Assembly: GCF_004799035.1 (NCBI RefSeq)
Contig: NZ_MWIO01000013.1
Span: 62,001 to 126,000 of the forward strand
Length of the DNA stretch: 64,000 nucleotides
Direction of reading: 5' to 3'
DNA from: Rhodanobacter lindaniclasticus
GTDB lineage: Bacteria > Pseudomonadota > Gammaproteobacteria > Xanthomonadales > Rhodanobacteraceae
Shown here: positions 49,710 to 58,107 of the stretch, piece after piece
Position numbering within the stretch: the first letter of the stretch is position 1
Layout: each line of letters begins with the position of its first letter
The notes under the pieces: generated by a model
Seen by the model: the letters and a program-made list of their open reading frames with translations, nothing else
The model's database searches: none
What the model was told of the DNA's origin: nothing
Made by a program: the position numbers and the translations under genes

Positions 49710-51077
49710 CTATTCGCCCGCCACCGTCATCTGCTGCAGCAGGATCGAACCGGTCATCACATGTGATCGCGGGTCGACGTCGCTGCCCACGGCGACGATC
49801 CCGGCGAACATGTCGCGCAGGTTGGCGGCGATGGTGACGCCTTCCACCGGATGGACGATGCGGCCGTGCTCCACCCAGAAGCCCGCCGCACCACGCGAGT
49901 AGTCGCCGGTGACGATCGACACGCCCTGGCCCATCACCTCGGTGACCAGCAGGCCGGTGCCCAGGCGCCGCAGCATGCCGGCGAAATCCGACGCTTCGCC
50001 GTCGCCCGCGCCCGGTGCCACCACGAGGTTGTGCACGCCGCCGGCGTTGCCGGTGGATTCCATGCCGAGCTTGCGCGCCGAGTAGCTGCCCAGCATGTAG
50101 CGCGCCAGCACACCGCCCTCGATCAGGGCGCTGTCGCGGGTGGCCACGCCCTCGGCATCGAACACGGCCGAGCCCTGGCCGCGCGGCAGGTGCGGCCGCT
50201 CGTCGATGTTCAACCACGCCGGCATCACCACCTGGCCCAGATGGTCGAGCAGGAAGCTCGCGCGCCGATACAGCGAGCCGCCACTGACCGCCCCGAGCAG
50301 ATGCCCGATCAGGCCGCGCGCAAGCTCCGGCGCGAACAGCACCGGGCATTGCCGGGTGGACAGGCCGCGCGCACCCAGCCGCGCCAGCGTGCGCTCGGCG
50401 GCCTTGTCGCCGAGCGCCTTCGGGCTGATGAAATCCTCCGCCGCACGCACGCTGTCGTACCAGTAATCGCGCTGCATGCCGTCCTCGTCACCGGCGATCA
50501 GCGCCAGCGACAACGCGTGGCGGGTGCCGCGCTCGCGGCCAACGAAGCCGTGCGAGTTCGCGTACACGGACAACCCCTGCCCGGCCTGCACGGAGGCGCC
50601 ATCGGAGTTGCTGATGCCGGCATGGGCACGCCCGGCATCCTCGATCGCGATACCCAGCTCGATCGCCTGCGTGGTGTCGATGTCCCAGGGATGCCACAGG
50701 TCCAGGTCGGGGAACACACTGGCCATGCGCGCGGCATCGGCCAGGCCGGCGGCGGAATCGGCCTCGGTGTGGCGGGCGATCGCGCAGGCCTGGTCCAGCG
50801 TCGCCTGGATCGAATCCGGATGGAGATCCGCCGTGCTGGCCGAGCCCTTGCGCTGACCGAAGTACACCGTGAGCCCGAAGCCGCGATCACGTGTGTGCTC
50901 GACCGTCTCCACCTCGCCCAGACGCACGTTCACGCTGAGCCCGGTGTCGATGGTGGCGGCCACTTCGGCCTGGCTGGCGCCGGCGGCTCGCGCGCGGCGG
51001 ATCACGTCCTCGGCCAACTCGGCGAGTCGATCCAGTTCGGATGTACTGCTGTCACGGCTGACGACGACTTCACTCAC
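49710..51077 (-). CDS. pmbA: TldE/PmbA-type metalloprotease subunit
   Basis: 455 residues (E. coli PmbA 450) from GTG 51077, with AGGA eight to twelve bases upstream. PmbA pairs with TldD in a zinc protease that processes modified peptides such as microcin B17 and degrades CcdA. Family blocks seen are GFGLTVYFGQRKGSASTADL, ALIAGDEDGMQRDYWYDSVR, LFAPELARGLIGHLLGAVSG and MGQGVSIVTGDYSRGAAGFW. PmbA itself lacks the HExxH of TldD, and none is seen here. It is divergent from the DUF1653-darP pair, as in many gammaproteobacteria. Confidence 0.94.
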   Translation of the reverse strand: MSEVVVSRDSSTSELDRLAELAEDVIRRARAAGASQAEVAATIDTGLSVNVRLGEVETVEHTRDRGFGLTVYFGQRKGSASTADLHPDSIQATLDQACAIARHTEADSAAGLADAARMASVFPDLDLWHPWDIDTTQAIELGIAIEDAGRAHAGISNSDGASVQAGQGLSVYANSHGFVGRERGTRHALSLALIAGDEDGMQRDYWYDSVRAAEDFISPKALGDKAAERTLARLGARGLSTRQCPVLFAPELARGLIGHLLGAVSGGSLYRRASFLLDHLGQVVMPAWLNIDERPHLPRGQGSAVFDAEGVATRDSALIEGGVLARYMLGSYSARKLGMESTGNAGGVHNLVVAPGAGDGEASDFAGMLRRLGTGLLVTEVMGQGVSIVTGDYSRGAAGFWVEHGRIVHPVEGVTIAANLRDMFAGIVAVGSDVDPRSHVMTGSILLQQMTVAGE

Positions 51078-51170
51078 GTTGGATTTTCCTGGGCGAGGGG
51101 CGGGTAGAATAGGCGGTTCGCAATCGCCAGAGCGTTCACATGGGGGCGCGGCGGGAGAATGAAAGGAGCC

Positions 51171-51443
51171 ATGAACCTTCCCGCACCAGCTGTCCCGGGC
51201 ATCTATCGCCACTACAAGGGCCAGCGTTACCGCGTGCTGGGCACGGCGCGGCACAGCGAGACGCTGGAACCGATGGTGGTCTACCAGGCCCTCTACGGCG
51301 AACATGGCCTGTGGGTGCGACCGGCCGCCATGTTTGCCGAAACCGTTGATCTGCACGGCACGCCGACGGCACGCTTTGCCCTGGAGCAGGCCGAAGCCGA
51401 CCCCGCCGGCAACACACCCGCCCCTGCCGGAATGAACCCGTGA
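51171..51443 (+). CDS. DUF1653 protein
   Basis: About 90 residues. The family core is PGIYRHYKGQRYRVLGTARH then SETLEPMVVYQALYGEHGLW and VRPAAMFAETV; the C-terminal Ala/Pro-rich tail is variable. Small cytoplasmic protein of unknown function. Both ATG 51159 and ATG 51171 lie very close to a purine-rich site; 51171 fits the family better. Its stop overlaps the GTG start of darP. Confidence 0.82.
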   Translation: MNLPAPAVPGIYRHYKGQRYRVLGTARHSETLEPMVVYQALYGEHGLWVRPAAMFAETVDLHGTPTARFALEQAEADPAGNTPAPAGMNP

Positions 51444-51991
51444 GCCCCAGCCGCAGCCGCAACCAGACCGAACTCGACGAACAGGAGTACGGCCCCAGCC
51501 GCACCCAGCAACGCCGCGAGGCGCTGGCCGTGCTGGCGCTCGCCGGCCAGCTGGTCGAACTGCCCGCCACCCGCTTGGCCAAGCTCGACCTGCCCGAGGA
51601 CGTGCGCCGCGAGATCGAGACCACCCGGCGCATCACCTCACACGGCGCGCGCAAGCGCCAGATGGCCTTCCTGGCCAAGGTCATGCGCCGCTTCGGCGAG
51701 GAGGATTTCGCCGCCGTGCGCGCCGAGCTCGGCGAGAACCGCGAGAAGCAGCGCCAGGACACCGCCGCGATGCATCGCCTCGAAGCGATCCGCGACCGGC
51801 TGGTCGACGGCGACGACGCGGCGCTGGCCGAACTGATCGCCGAACACCCGCAGCTCGATCGCCAGCACCTGCGCTCGCTGGTGCGCCAGGCGCGGCTTGA
51901 GCGGGAGACGCCGAACAAGCCACCCCGCGCCTTTCGCGAGATCTTCCAGCTGTTGAAGGAATTGGCCGCCGGTGATTCCGACGCTTCCTGA
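51440..51991 (+). CDS. darP: DarP (YjgA), ribosome-associated assembly factor
   Basis: 183 residues starting with GTG 51440, overlapping the preceding stop (GTGA). The all-helical DUF615 protein associates with late 50S precursors and supports peptidyl-transferase-centre maturation. Characteristic are SRNQTELDEQEYGPSRTQQR with RREALAVLALAGQLVELPA, then ETTRRITSHGARKRQMAFLA and the C-terminal AFREIFQLLKEL. The divergent pairing with pmbA is a conserved neighbourhood. Confidence 0.93.
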   Translation: MSPSRSRNQTELDEQEYGPSRTQQRREALAVLALAGQLVELPATRLAKLDLPEDVRREIETTRRITSHGARKRQMAFLAKVMRRFGEEDFAAVRAELGENREKQRQDTAAMHRLEAIRDRLVDGDDAALAELIAEHPQLDRQHLRSLVRQARLERETPNKPPRAFREIFQLLKELAAGDSDAS

Positions 51992-52085
51992 GCACGCCGA
52001 GGCACGCCCGCGTCGCCGGCTGCACAGGCTCGCGACCCGCCACGCATCGCTTGTCGCGAGGACGCGCGGAGTCCGCTTCAGCCAA

Positions 52086-52115
52086 TTGACGGCCATGCGC
52101 TGGCTGACATAGGCT
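52086..52115 (+). promoter_or_regulatory. Candidate promoter for the YkvA-like gene
   Basis: TTGACG (52086-52091), 18-base spacer, TAGGCT (52110-52115), 36 bp before the start codon. Good -35, mediocre -10. The rest of the 159-bp gap after darP shows nothing else. Confidence 0.4.
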
Positions 52116-52150
52116 GGCAATCTTTTCCCACCGCCTCGCGAGTCCCCACC

Positions 52151-52723
52151 ATGAGCCTGGAACTGCACATTACCCTCAGCGATGCTGACCTGAAACTGTT
52201 CGTCGACAGCATCACCGAGGCACGAAAGCAGGTGGACACCGTGGACGCCATCAGCATCGTCGGCGCCGCGCGCAAGCTGCTCGAGGAAACCAACCGCGCG
52301 GAACTGCCGGACTTCGTCGCCAACCGCCTGAAACACCTGGACACCATGATCACCATGGTCGAGGACGCCGGCTTCGCCCTGCCCACGGAGGATCGCGACA
52401 ACGTGCTGGCCGCGCTCGCGTATTTCTCCAGCCAGGATGACGTCCTCCCCGACAATGTTCCCGTGCTGGGCTTCCTCGACGACGCGATCATGATCGAGCT
52501 GTGCATGCGCGAGCTGCAGTACGAAATCGAGGCCTACGACGACTTCCGCCACTGGCGCGACGACGAGGCCACCCGCCGCGGCGAGAGCAAGGCCGGCCTG
52601 ATGCTGAACCGCGTCGAGTGGGCCGAAGCACGCCGCCAAGAGGCCATCGAACGCATGCACCGACGCCGCCGCGAAGCCTACGCCGGCGGCAGCTGGACAC
52701 CGGTGCTGTTCAAGGTGCGCTGA
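52151..52723 (+). CDS. YkvA-like (DUF1232-type) protein
   Basis: 190 residues. The central segment LAALAYFSSQDDVLPDNVPV then LGFLDDAIMIELCMRELQYE resembles the YkvA/DUF1232 motif (YF...D..PD..PVLG.LDD). The segment is not strongly hydrophobic here, so a membrane association is uncertain. Predicted helices dominate the rest. Function unknown. It stands alone between its own promoter candidate and a double terminator. Confidence 0.65.
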   Translation: MSLELHITLSDADLKLFVDSITEARKQVDTVDAISIVGAARKLLEETNRAELPDFVANRLKHLDTMITMVEDAGFALPTEDRDNVLAALAYFSSQDDVLPDNVPVLGFLDDAIMIELCMRELQYEIEAYDDFRHWRDDEATRRGESKAGLMLNRVEWAEARRQEAIERMHRRRREAYAGGSWTPVLFKVR

Positions 52724-52739
52724 ATCCGCAGCGACCGTC

Positions 52740-52767
52740 GACGAAGGGTGCTGCGGCGCCCTTCGTC
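52740..52767 (+). terminator. Hairpin after the YkvA-like gene
   Basis: GACGAAGGGTGC (52740-52751), loop TGCG, GCGCCCTTCGTC (52756-52767), one G-T pair, then GTTTCTG. It begins 16 bp after the stop codon. Confidence 0.6.
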
Positions 52768-52779
52768 GTTTCTGCCAAC

Positions 52780-52813
52780 GACAAAGGCCGGCAGCTTCCT
52801 GCCGGCCTTTGTC
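52780..52813. terminator. Strong 15-bp hairpin next to tRNA-Asn
   Basis: GACAAAGGCCGGCAG-CTTC-CTGCCGGCCTTTGTC, perfect stem with a UUCG-like tight loop, 7 bp from the CCA end of tRNA-Asn. It can terminate the tRNA transcript on minus and back up the YkvA-like gene's terminator on plus. Confidence 0.8.
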
Positions 52814-52820
52814 TTGCATC

Positions 52821-52897
52821 TGGCGCCCGAAGTTGGACTCGAACCAACGACCCCCTGATTAACAGTCAAGTGCTCTAACCAGCTGAGCTATTCGGGC
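52821..52897 (-). tRNA. tRNA-Asn (anticodon GTT)
   Basis: 77 nt with encoded CCA (52821-52823). Acceptor GCCCGAA pairs with TTCGGGC, discriminator G; D-loop GCTCAGCTGGTTAGAGC; anticodon stem-loop TTGA-CTGTTAA-TCAG with anticodon GTT; T arm GGTTCGAGTCC. It lies 66 bp downstream of ppnN on the same strand. Confidence 0.97.
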
Positions 52898-52963
52898 GGG
52901 AGCTGCGTAGTTTGTCGACGCGACGACGAACTGTCAAGCCGCAGACGCGGCGATTCCGCCCGC

Positions 52964-54364
52964 TCAGCGGGTGATCACCCTGTAGCAGGGCACGTAGGCC
53001 GAGCCGCCCGGCAACTTCATGCGGTGCTGTTCGACGAAGGCCTGCAACAGCTGGTCCAGCGCACGCATGATGTCGCCGTCGCCGTCGATGGCGAAGGGCC
53101 CTTCACGCTCGATTGCCTGCACGCCCTCCTCCTTCACGTTGCCCGCCACGATGCCGGAGAACGCCCGCCGCAGGTCGGCGGCCAGTTCATGCCGGGGACG
53201 GCCGTGGCGAATCTGCAGCGCACGCATCGCTTCGTGGGTAGGCCGGAACGGCTGCTGGAATTCCAGCGGAATCTGCAGCGCCCAGTTGAAGAAGAATGCG
53301 TCCTTGGTGTCGAGCCGGTTGTGGCGCACCTTCTCCAGTCCCTTGACCATCGCGCGCGCCACCGTCTGCGGATCGTCGACGATGACCTGGTAATGCCGCG
53401 CCACCTCGTCGCCCAGGGTCAGGCGGAGGAAACGGTCGATCTGCTCGAAATAGGCGGCCGAATGGCGCGGGCCGGTGAAGATCAGCGGGAACGGCGTGCT
53501 GGCGTTTTCCGGATGCAGCAGGATGCCGAGCAGGTAGAGGATTTCCTCGGCCGTGCCTACGCCGCCGGGAAAAACGATGATGCCGTGGCCCAGCCGCACG
53601 AACGCCTCCAGGCGTTTCTCGATGTCCGGCATGATCACCAGGTGGTTGACGATCGGGTTCGGCGATTCGGCCGCGATGATGCCCGGCTCGGTGATGCCGA
53701 TGTAGCGATTGTGCCGGCGCCGCTGCTTGGCATGCGAGATCGTGGCGCCCTTCATCGGCCCCTTCATCGCACCCGGACCGCAGCCCGTGCAGATGTCCAG
53801 CCCGCGCAGGCCGAGCTGGTAGCCGACCAGCTTGGAATAGTCGTACTCCTCGCGCGAGATCGAGTGGCCGCCCCAGCACACCACCAGGTTCGGATCCACC
53901 TGCGGCTTCAGGATGCGTGCATTGCGCAGGATCTCGAACACGCCCTGGGTCAGCGCGGAGGAGGCGTCGAGATCGAGCCCGAGCTGTTCCAACTGGGTCG
54001 ACACGTAGACGATGTCACGCACCACCGCGACCAGCAGTTCGTTGATGCCGCGGATGATCTCGCCATCGACGAACGCCGGTGCCGGTGCGTTCGAGAGCTC
54101 GATCTTCATGCCGCGATCCTGCTGCAGCACCTGGATGTCGAAATCGGGGTATTGCTCCAGCATGGCGCGTGGATCGTCACTGACGTTGCCGGAGGTCAGT
54201 ACCGCCAGCGCGCAGCGCCGCAGCAATGCGTGCAGTCCCGAACCGCTGGCGCCGCGCAGGCGGGCCACCTCGTGCCGCGAGAGCACGTCGAGCCCGCCGA
54301 TCGGGGTGATGCGGGCACTGACCACGCCCGGTTTGCCGGCACGGCCGGCCTGGAAATCATTCAT
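52964..54364 (-). CDS. ppnN: Nucleotide 5'-monophosphate nucleosidase PpnN (LOG family)
   Basis: 466 residues (E. coli PpnN 454) from ATG 54364 with AGGAGAG seven bases upstream. It hydrolyses pyrimidine and purine nucleoside monophosphates to base and ribose-5-phosphate and in E. coli is stimulated by (p)ppGpp. The Rossmann-like LOG core carries CWGGHSISREEYDYSKLVGY, DICTGCGPGAMKGPMKGAT and PGGVGTAEEILYLLGILLH (the PGGxGTxxE motif). Flanking N- and C-terminal domains (DUF4478 and DUF3412 types) are present by length and position. Confidence 0.93.
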   Translation of the reverse strand: MNDFQAGRAGKPGVVSARITPIGGLDVLSRHEVARLRGASGSGLHALLRRCALAVLTSGNVSDDPRAMLEQYPDFDIQVLQQDRGMKIELSNAPAPAFVDGEIIRGINELLVAVVRDIVYVSTQLEQLGLDLDASSALTQGVFEILRNARILKPQVDPNLVVCWGGHSISREEYDYSKLVGYQLGLRGLDICTGCGPGAMKGPMKGATISHAKQRRRHNRYIGITEPGIIAAESPNPIVNHLVIMPDIEKRLEAFVRLGHGIIVFPGGVGTAEEILYLLGILLHPENASTPFPLIFTGPRHSAAYFEQIDRFLRLTLGDEVARHYQVIVDDPQTVARAMVKGLEKVRHNRLDTKDAFFFNWALQIPLEFQQPFRPTHEAMRALQIRHGRPRHELAADLRRAFSGIVAGNVKEEGVQAIEREGPFAIDGDGDIMRALDQLLQAFVEQHRMKLPGGSAYVPCYRVITR

Positions 54365-54459
54365 CCACAACTCTCCTGCCGCTGACGACGTGACTGCCTC
54401 ATGCAGCGTCGTGGCGGGTTGCCAAGCATCCGCCCCGCGAATTACCCGGTCAAGACGAC

Positions 54460-54493
54460 AGGAAGCCGGCGCCCTCGCGGACGCCGGCTTCCT
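54460..54493 (-). terminator. Hairpin after the TonB-dependent receptor gene
   Basis: AGGAAGCCGGCG (54460-54471) and CGCCGGCTTCCT (54482-54493), a perfect 12-bp stem with a 10-base loop, 22 bp downstream of the receptor stop and 95 bp before the ppnN start. No T tract. Confidence 0.65.
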
Positions 54494-54515
54494 GGTCAAG
54501 CGCGAAACGGAACGA

Positions 54516-57500
54516 TCAGAAGGTGTACTTGACCGTCAGCAGCACCGACCAGCGCTGGGCGAGGTCGTCGCCGAAGTTCACGTAGGTCGGGATTTCCCGC
54601 GGGCGGTAATTGCCGTTGGCGTCGGTGTAGTTGCTGCCACCGATGTCGTAGATGTACTTGCCGGTGGCCGTATCCACGCCGTAGTAGTCCGCCAGCGCAC
54701 GACCGCCCGGGAAGTTGACCCGCTTCTCGATGCCCCAGTGCTTGTCCAGCAGGTTCGTGAAGTTGTACAGATCGAGCTTCACGATGCCCTTGTTGCCCTT
54801 GAAGATGCCCGGGATTTCCTGGCTGAAGCTCAGGTCGATCTGGTTGATCCAGCCCGCGCGATCCCCGTTGCGGCCGGCGATGCCGCCCGCGTGGTCCTTC
54901 AGGTAGTCGTTGCGCTGGATGTACTCGTAGAACTGGGCAATCTTGTCCGGGTCGGTGCCGCCGCGGAACTCCACCTGGCCGGGCTTCGGAATGAAGACCA
55001 GGTCATTGCTGCGGCCGTCGCCATTGGCGTCGTTGCCGAACGCCCAGCTGTACGGGGCGGCATTGTGGCCGTCGTACAGGATGCTGGCGCTGGTGGCGTA
55101 GTCACCGAAGAAGCTGTGCTGCCAGTTCAGCGAAGCCAGCACGCGGCGCGGGATCGAATAGTTCGACGGGCTGGCCACGTTGTTGTTCGGATTGACGAGG
55201 TAGTTGTTGTTGTAGTTGGAGCTGGCCACGGACGAAGTGCCGGGGTTGACCTCGGTGGCGCGACTCCAGGTGAACCCGACCATGCCGGTCCAGCTGTTGG
55301 AGAACGGCTTCTTCAAGGACAGCGCGAGGCTGTCGGCACTGCCGCGATGGGTGTTGGCCAGGTTGATCGTGCCGTCGGTGAAGCCCGGGTTGGCCAGGTA
55401 GCGGTTGCGCTGCCCGTTGCCACGCGGATCGAGCGAGATGTCCTTGTAGAAGCTCTCGCGGCCATCCGGCAGGATCGCGGTGGCTGCACCGGTGTTGAGG
55501 TTCTGGAACAGGATCGCGTTGCGCACCTTGATGTGCTGGTAATCGGCCGTGGCGACCAGGCCCCACCACGGCAGCTCCTTGTCCAGGCCGATGCTGAACT
55601 TCCACACGCTCGGCATGCGGAAGCCCGGCGAGACCGTGTTCACCGTCTGCGCACCGCTACCCACCACGCCGTCATTCTGGTGCAGTGGATCGGCACTGAA
55701 CGCCGGCAGGTTGGTGCCGCTGCAGGGGCCGTTCTGGGTCGGACCACAGTTGAACTGCGTCTGCGTCGCACCCGAATTGGAGTAGATGTTGCCGAGCCAC
55801 ACGGTGGGCGGGTTGGAGATGAACAGGCCGACACCGCCGCGCAGCTGGGTGGCGAGCTCGGTATTGAAGTTGTAGTTGAACGACATGCGCGGCTGGATCA
55901 CGCGATTGCCGTTGATCGTGGTCTGGTTGGTGCGCCCGAAGCCGCCCGCCGCCGGCGTACCGGTGTGGGTGACCGGATCGTAGCTGCTGGCGATCGGGTC
56001 GGCCGCGAACTTGGCGTTGTAGATCGGCTTGTCGCTGGTCAGCGGGATGTCCACGCGCACGCCGTACTGCACCGACAGGTTGTCGGTCACCTGCCAGGTA
56101 TCCTGCAGGAACACGCCCCACTGCTTGACGTTGAAGCTGGCCGCCACGTCGTTCAGGCCCAGGCCGTCGGCCGGGCGGTTGTAGCGGTACTGGTAGTAGT
56201 TGCCGGCCAGGAAGTTCTCGAGGCCGGACAGCCCGTTGGCGTCCTCGAACGTGTAGCTGCCGTAGTAGTTCTGCAGGAACAGGTTGTAGATGTTGTCGCG
56301 CTCGTAATCGAAGCCGCCCTTGATCGCGTGGTCGCCGGCAAAGTAGGTGCCGGCCCAGGCGAAGTTGGTGGTGCGCGTGCGCAGGATGTTGGCCTGGCTG
56401 GAGTACTCGGTGCCGAACTCCACCGAGGTGCCGTCATTGTACGTGGTGGGGTAGACCCGCACGTCCGGGCTGGCCACGCCGTTGTACGGCCCGCGCAGCT
56501 GGTCGAACTTGGCGTACGAGAGGCTGGCCTGGCTGGAGAAGTTCTCCGACCAGTCGTCGTAGAAATGCAGCGCGTAGCTCTTGTTGTCCACGCTGGTGGT
56601 GTACCAGCCGCTGGACAGCACCAGGTTGGTGTTCTTGCCGGTAATGACCGGTTTGGTTTCCTTGGTCTGACTGTAGGTGAAGCTGGCGCGGTGGTTGTTG
56701 GTGATGTTCCAGTCGATCTTGCCGAGGTAGCGCTTGTCTTCCAGGTTGGTGTTGCCGCCGCCGTAGGCGCCCGGATCGCCCAGGCCCATCGACTTGGCCG
56801 CATCGATCACCTGCTGCACCTGGGTCGAGGTCAGGCCGTCGATCGGCGTCGAGGCGCCGGAATCCTCCGGGCCGTACGGGCTGCCCGCGCCGACCTTGAC
56901 GCTCTTTTCGGCCGACAGGAAGAAGAACAGCTTGTCCTGGATGATCGGGCCGCCGACCGTGGCGCCGCCGGTCCAGTTGCGGGTGAACGCGGCGTACTTC
57001 TCGTCGTTCTCGTTCTTGCCGATCATGTCGTCGTTCTGGAAGACGTAGTAGACCGAGCCGTGGAATTCGTTGGTGCCGCTCTTGGTGACCGCGTTGACGT
57101 TGGCGCCGACGCCACGACGGATGGCGGTGTCGTAGTTGGCGGTTGAGATGTTGTATTCCTCGATCGTGTCCTGCGAGATCGGGGTGGACAAGGTCGGCAG
57201 GCCGTTCGCGTTCAGGCCGAACGGATCGTTGGCGCTGACCGAATCGACGGTGACATTGTTGTAGCGGCTGTTCTGGCCGATGGCCGAGAACTCGCCGCGC
57301 TCGCGGTCGGTGATCACGATGCGCGGATCGAGGCGCACGATGTTCTGGATCGAACGGTCGGGGGTCGGCGTCGCTTCGATTTCGCGTGCGGAGACGTTGG
57401 TCGAGATGCCCTTGTTGTCCGGGCTGAAGGTCTGCGCCAGCGCGCTGGCGGAAACCGTGACGCTTTCCAGGTTGGTGGCTTCCTTCGCGCTCGGGCCGGC

Positions 57501-57839
57501 CGGCACGACGAGGTTGATCGCCGATTCCTGCGCCAGCTGCAGGTAGACGTTGTCCTGCTCGGCGGCCACCTGGCCGTCCTTGGAGACCTTGACGTCGAAC
57601 GGACCGCCCACGCGCAAGCCCTGCGCCGCGTAACGGCCATCGGGGCCGGTGGTGGTGACCTTGGTGGTACCGGACGGCTCGTGCACGATCGTCACGGTGG
57701 CACCGGCCACCGGTTGACCGCTGCTGTCCAGCACGCGACCTGAGATCGCCGACGAGGTGACTTGCGCAAAGGCCGGCGCGGACGCCAGCAGTGCAGTGAT
57801 GGCGAGCGGCAGCAGTTTGGCGCGAATTCGGCTGTTCAT
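54516..57839 (-). CDS. Oar-like TonB-dependent receptor with carboxypeptidase-regulatory domain
   Basis: 1107 residues from ATG 57839. A signal peptide (LLPLAITALLASAPAFA) precedes a CarboxypepD_reg-like domain (about 27-110: SGRVLDSSGQPVAGATVTIV). A TonB-box-like LESVTVSAS follows (about 122-130). The plug runs to about 260 (RSIQNIVRLDPRIVITDRER, RYNNVTVDSVSANDPFG). A large barrel ends in WSVLLTVKYTF with the terminal Phe. The plug lacks siderophore- or B12-specific features I recognise. In Xanthomonadales such receptors often take up complex carbohydrates or peptides, but no degradative neighbours are present, so the ligand is unknown. Confidence 0.9.
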   Translation of the reverse strand: MNSRIRAKLLPLAITALLASAPAFAQVTSSAISGRVLDSSGQPVAGATVTIVHEPSGTTKVTTTGPDGRYAAQGLRVGGPFDVKVSKDGQVAAEQDNVYLQLAQESAINLVVPAGPSAKEATNLESVTVSASALAQTFSPDNKGISTNVSAREIEATPTPDRSIQNIVRLDPRIVITDRERGEFSAIGQNSRYNNVTVDSVSANDPFGLNANGLPTLSTPISQDTIEEYNISTANYDTAIRRGVGANVNAVTKSGTNEFHGSVYYVFQNDDMIGKNENDEKYAAFTRNWTGGATVGGPIIQDKLFFFLSAEKSVKVGAGSPYGPEDSGASTPIDGLTSTQVQQVIDAAKSMGLGDPGAYGGGNTNLEDKRYLGKIDWNITNNHRASFTYSQTKETKPVITGKNTNLVLSSGWYTTSVDNKSYALHFYDDWSENFSSQASLSYAKFDQLRGPYNGVASPDVRVYPTTYNDGTSVEFGTEYSSQANILRTRTTNFAWAGTYFAGDHAIKGGFDYERDNIYNLFLQNYYGSYTFEDANGLSGLENFLAGNYYQYRYNRPADGLGLNDVAASFNVKQWGVFLQDTWQVTDNLSVQYGVRVDIPLTSDKPIYNAKFAADPIASSYDPVTHTGTPAAGGFGRTNQTTINGNRVIQPRMSFNYNFNTELATQLRGGVGLFISNPPTVWLGNIYSNSGATQTQFNCGPTQNGPCSGTNLPAFSADPLHQNDGVVGSGAQTVNTVSPGFRMPSVWKFSIGLDKELPWWGLVATADYQHIKVRNAILFQNLNTGAATAILPDGRESFYKDISLDPRGNGQRNRYLANPGFTDGTINLANTHRGSADSLALSLKKPFSNSWTGMVGFTWSRATEVNPGTSSVASSNYNNNYLVNPNNNVASPSNYSIPRRVLASLNWQHSFFGDYATSASILYDGHNAAPYSWAFGNDANGDGRSNDLVFIPKPGQVEFRGGTDPDKIAQFYEYIQRNDYLKDHAGGIAGRNGDRAGWINQIDLSFSQEIPGIFKGNKGIVKLDLYNFTNLLDKHWGIEKRVNFPGGRALADYYGVDTATGKYIYDIGGSNYTDANGNYRPREIPTYVNFGDDLAQRWSVLLTVKYTF

Positions 57840-58018
57840 GTCTTGTTCGACCCTTGGGTTCACAACGAAAATTGGGTTACGTCACGAAATCAAACGTGCT
57901 GCGACCCGGGGTGACCCGGGCCTCGTTGCAAACCGTTTGATGGTCCTGCTTGCTCCCGGCTTCGGGCCCCGTGAGCCAAAGCGGGCGGCGGGCAGCTGTC
58001 TCCCTCTGCCAACCAATT

Positions 58019-58043
58019 GTTAAAAGATTTTAACGACATTGTA
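58019..58043 (-). promoter_or_regulatory. Candidate operator and -10 upstream of the TonB-dependent receptor
   Basis: GTTAAAAGATTTTAAC (58019-58034) is a perfect 7-2-7 palindrome, strikingly AT-rich for this genome. On minus it lies immediately downstream of TACAAT (58043-58038), so it would overlap the transcript start, the usual place for a repressor site. The -35 is poor. The rest of the 268-bp region to marC contains no gene that I can see. Confidence 0.5.
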
Positions 58044-58107
58044 TGACACTTTCATGCCGCTGGCACGTCATCCCCGTGACGACCGGAACCCCCCGTGGAA
58101 GGCGACT

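Noticed and set aside
52821-52897. tRNA-Asn as an integration site
   Set aside because: No integrase or direct repeat of the tRNA end was seen; flanking genes are core-like.
54012-57146. A long plus frame antisense to the TonB-dependent receptor
   Set aside because: Val/Gly/Ala-rich shadow translation; the minus reading has a signal peptide, plug and barrel.
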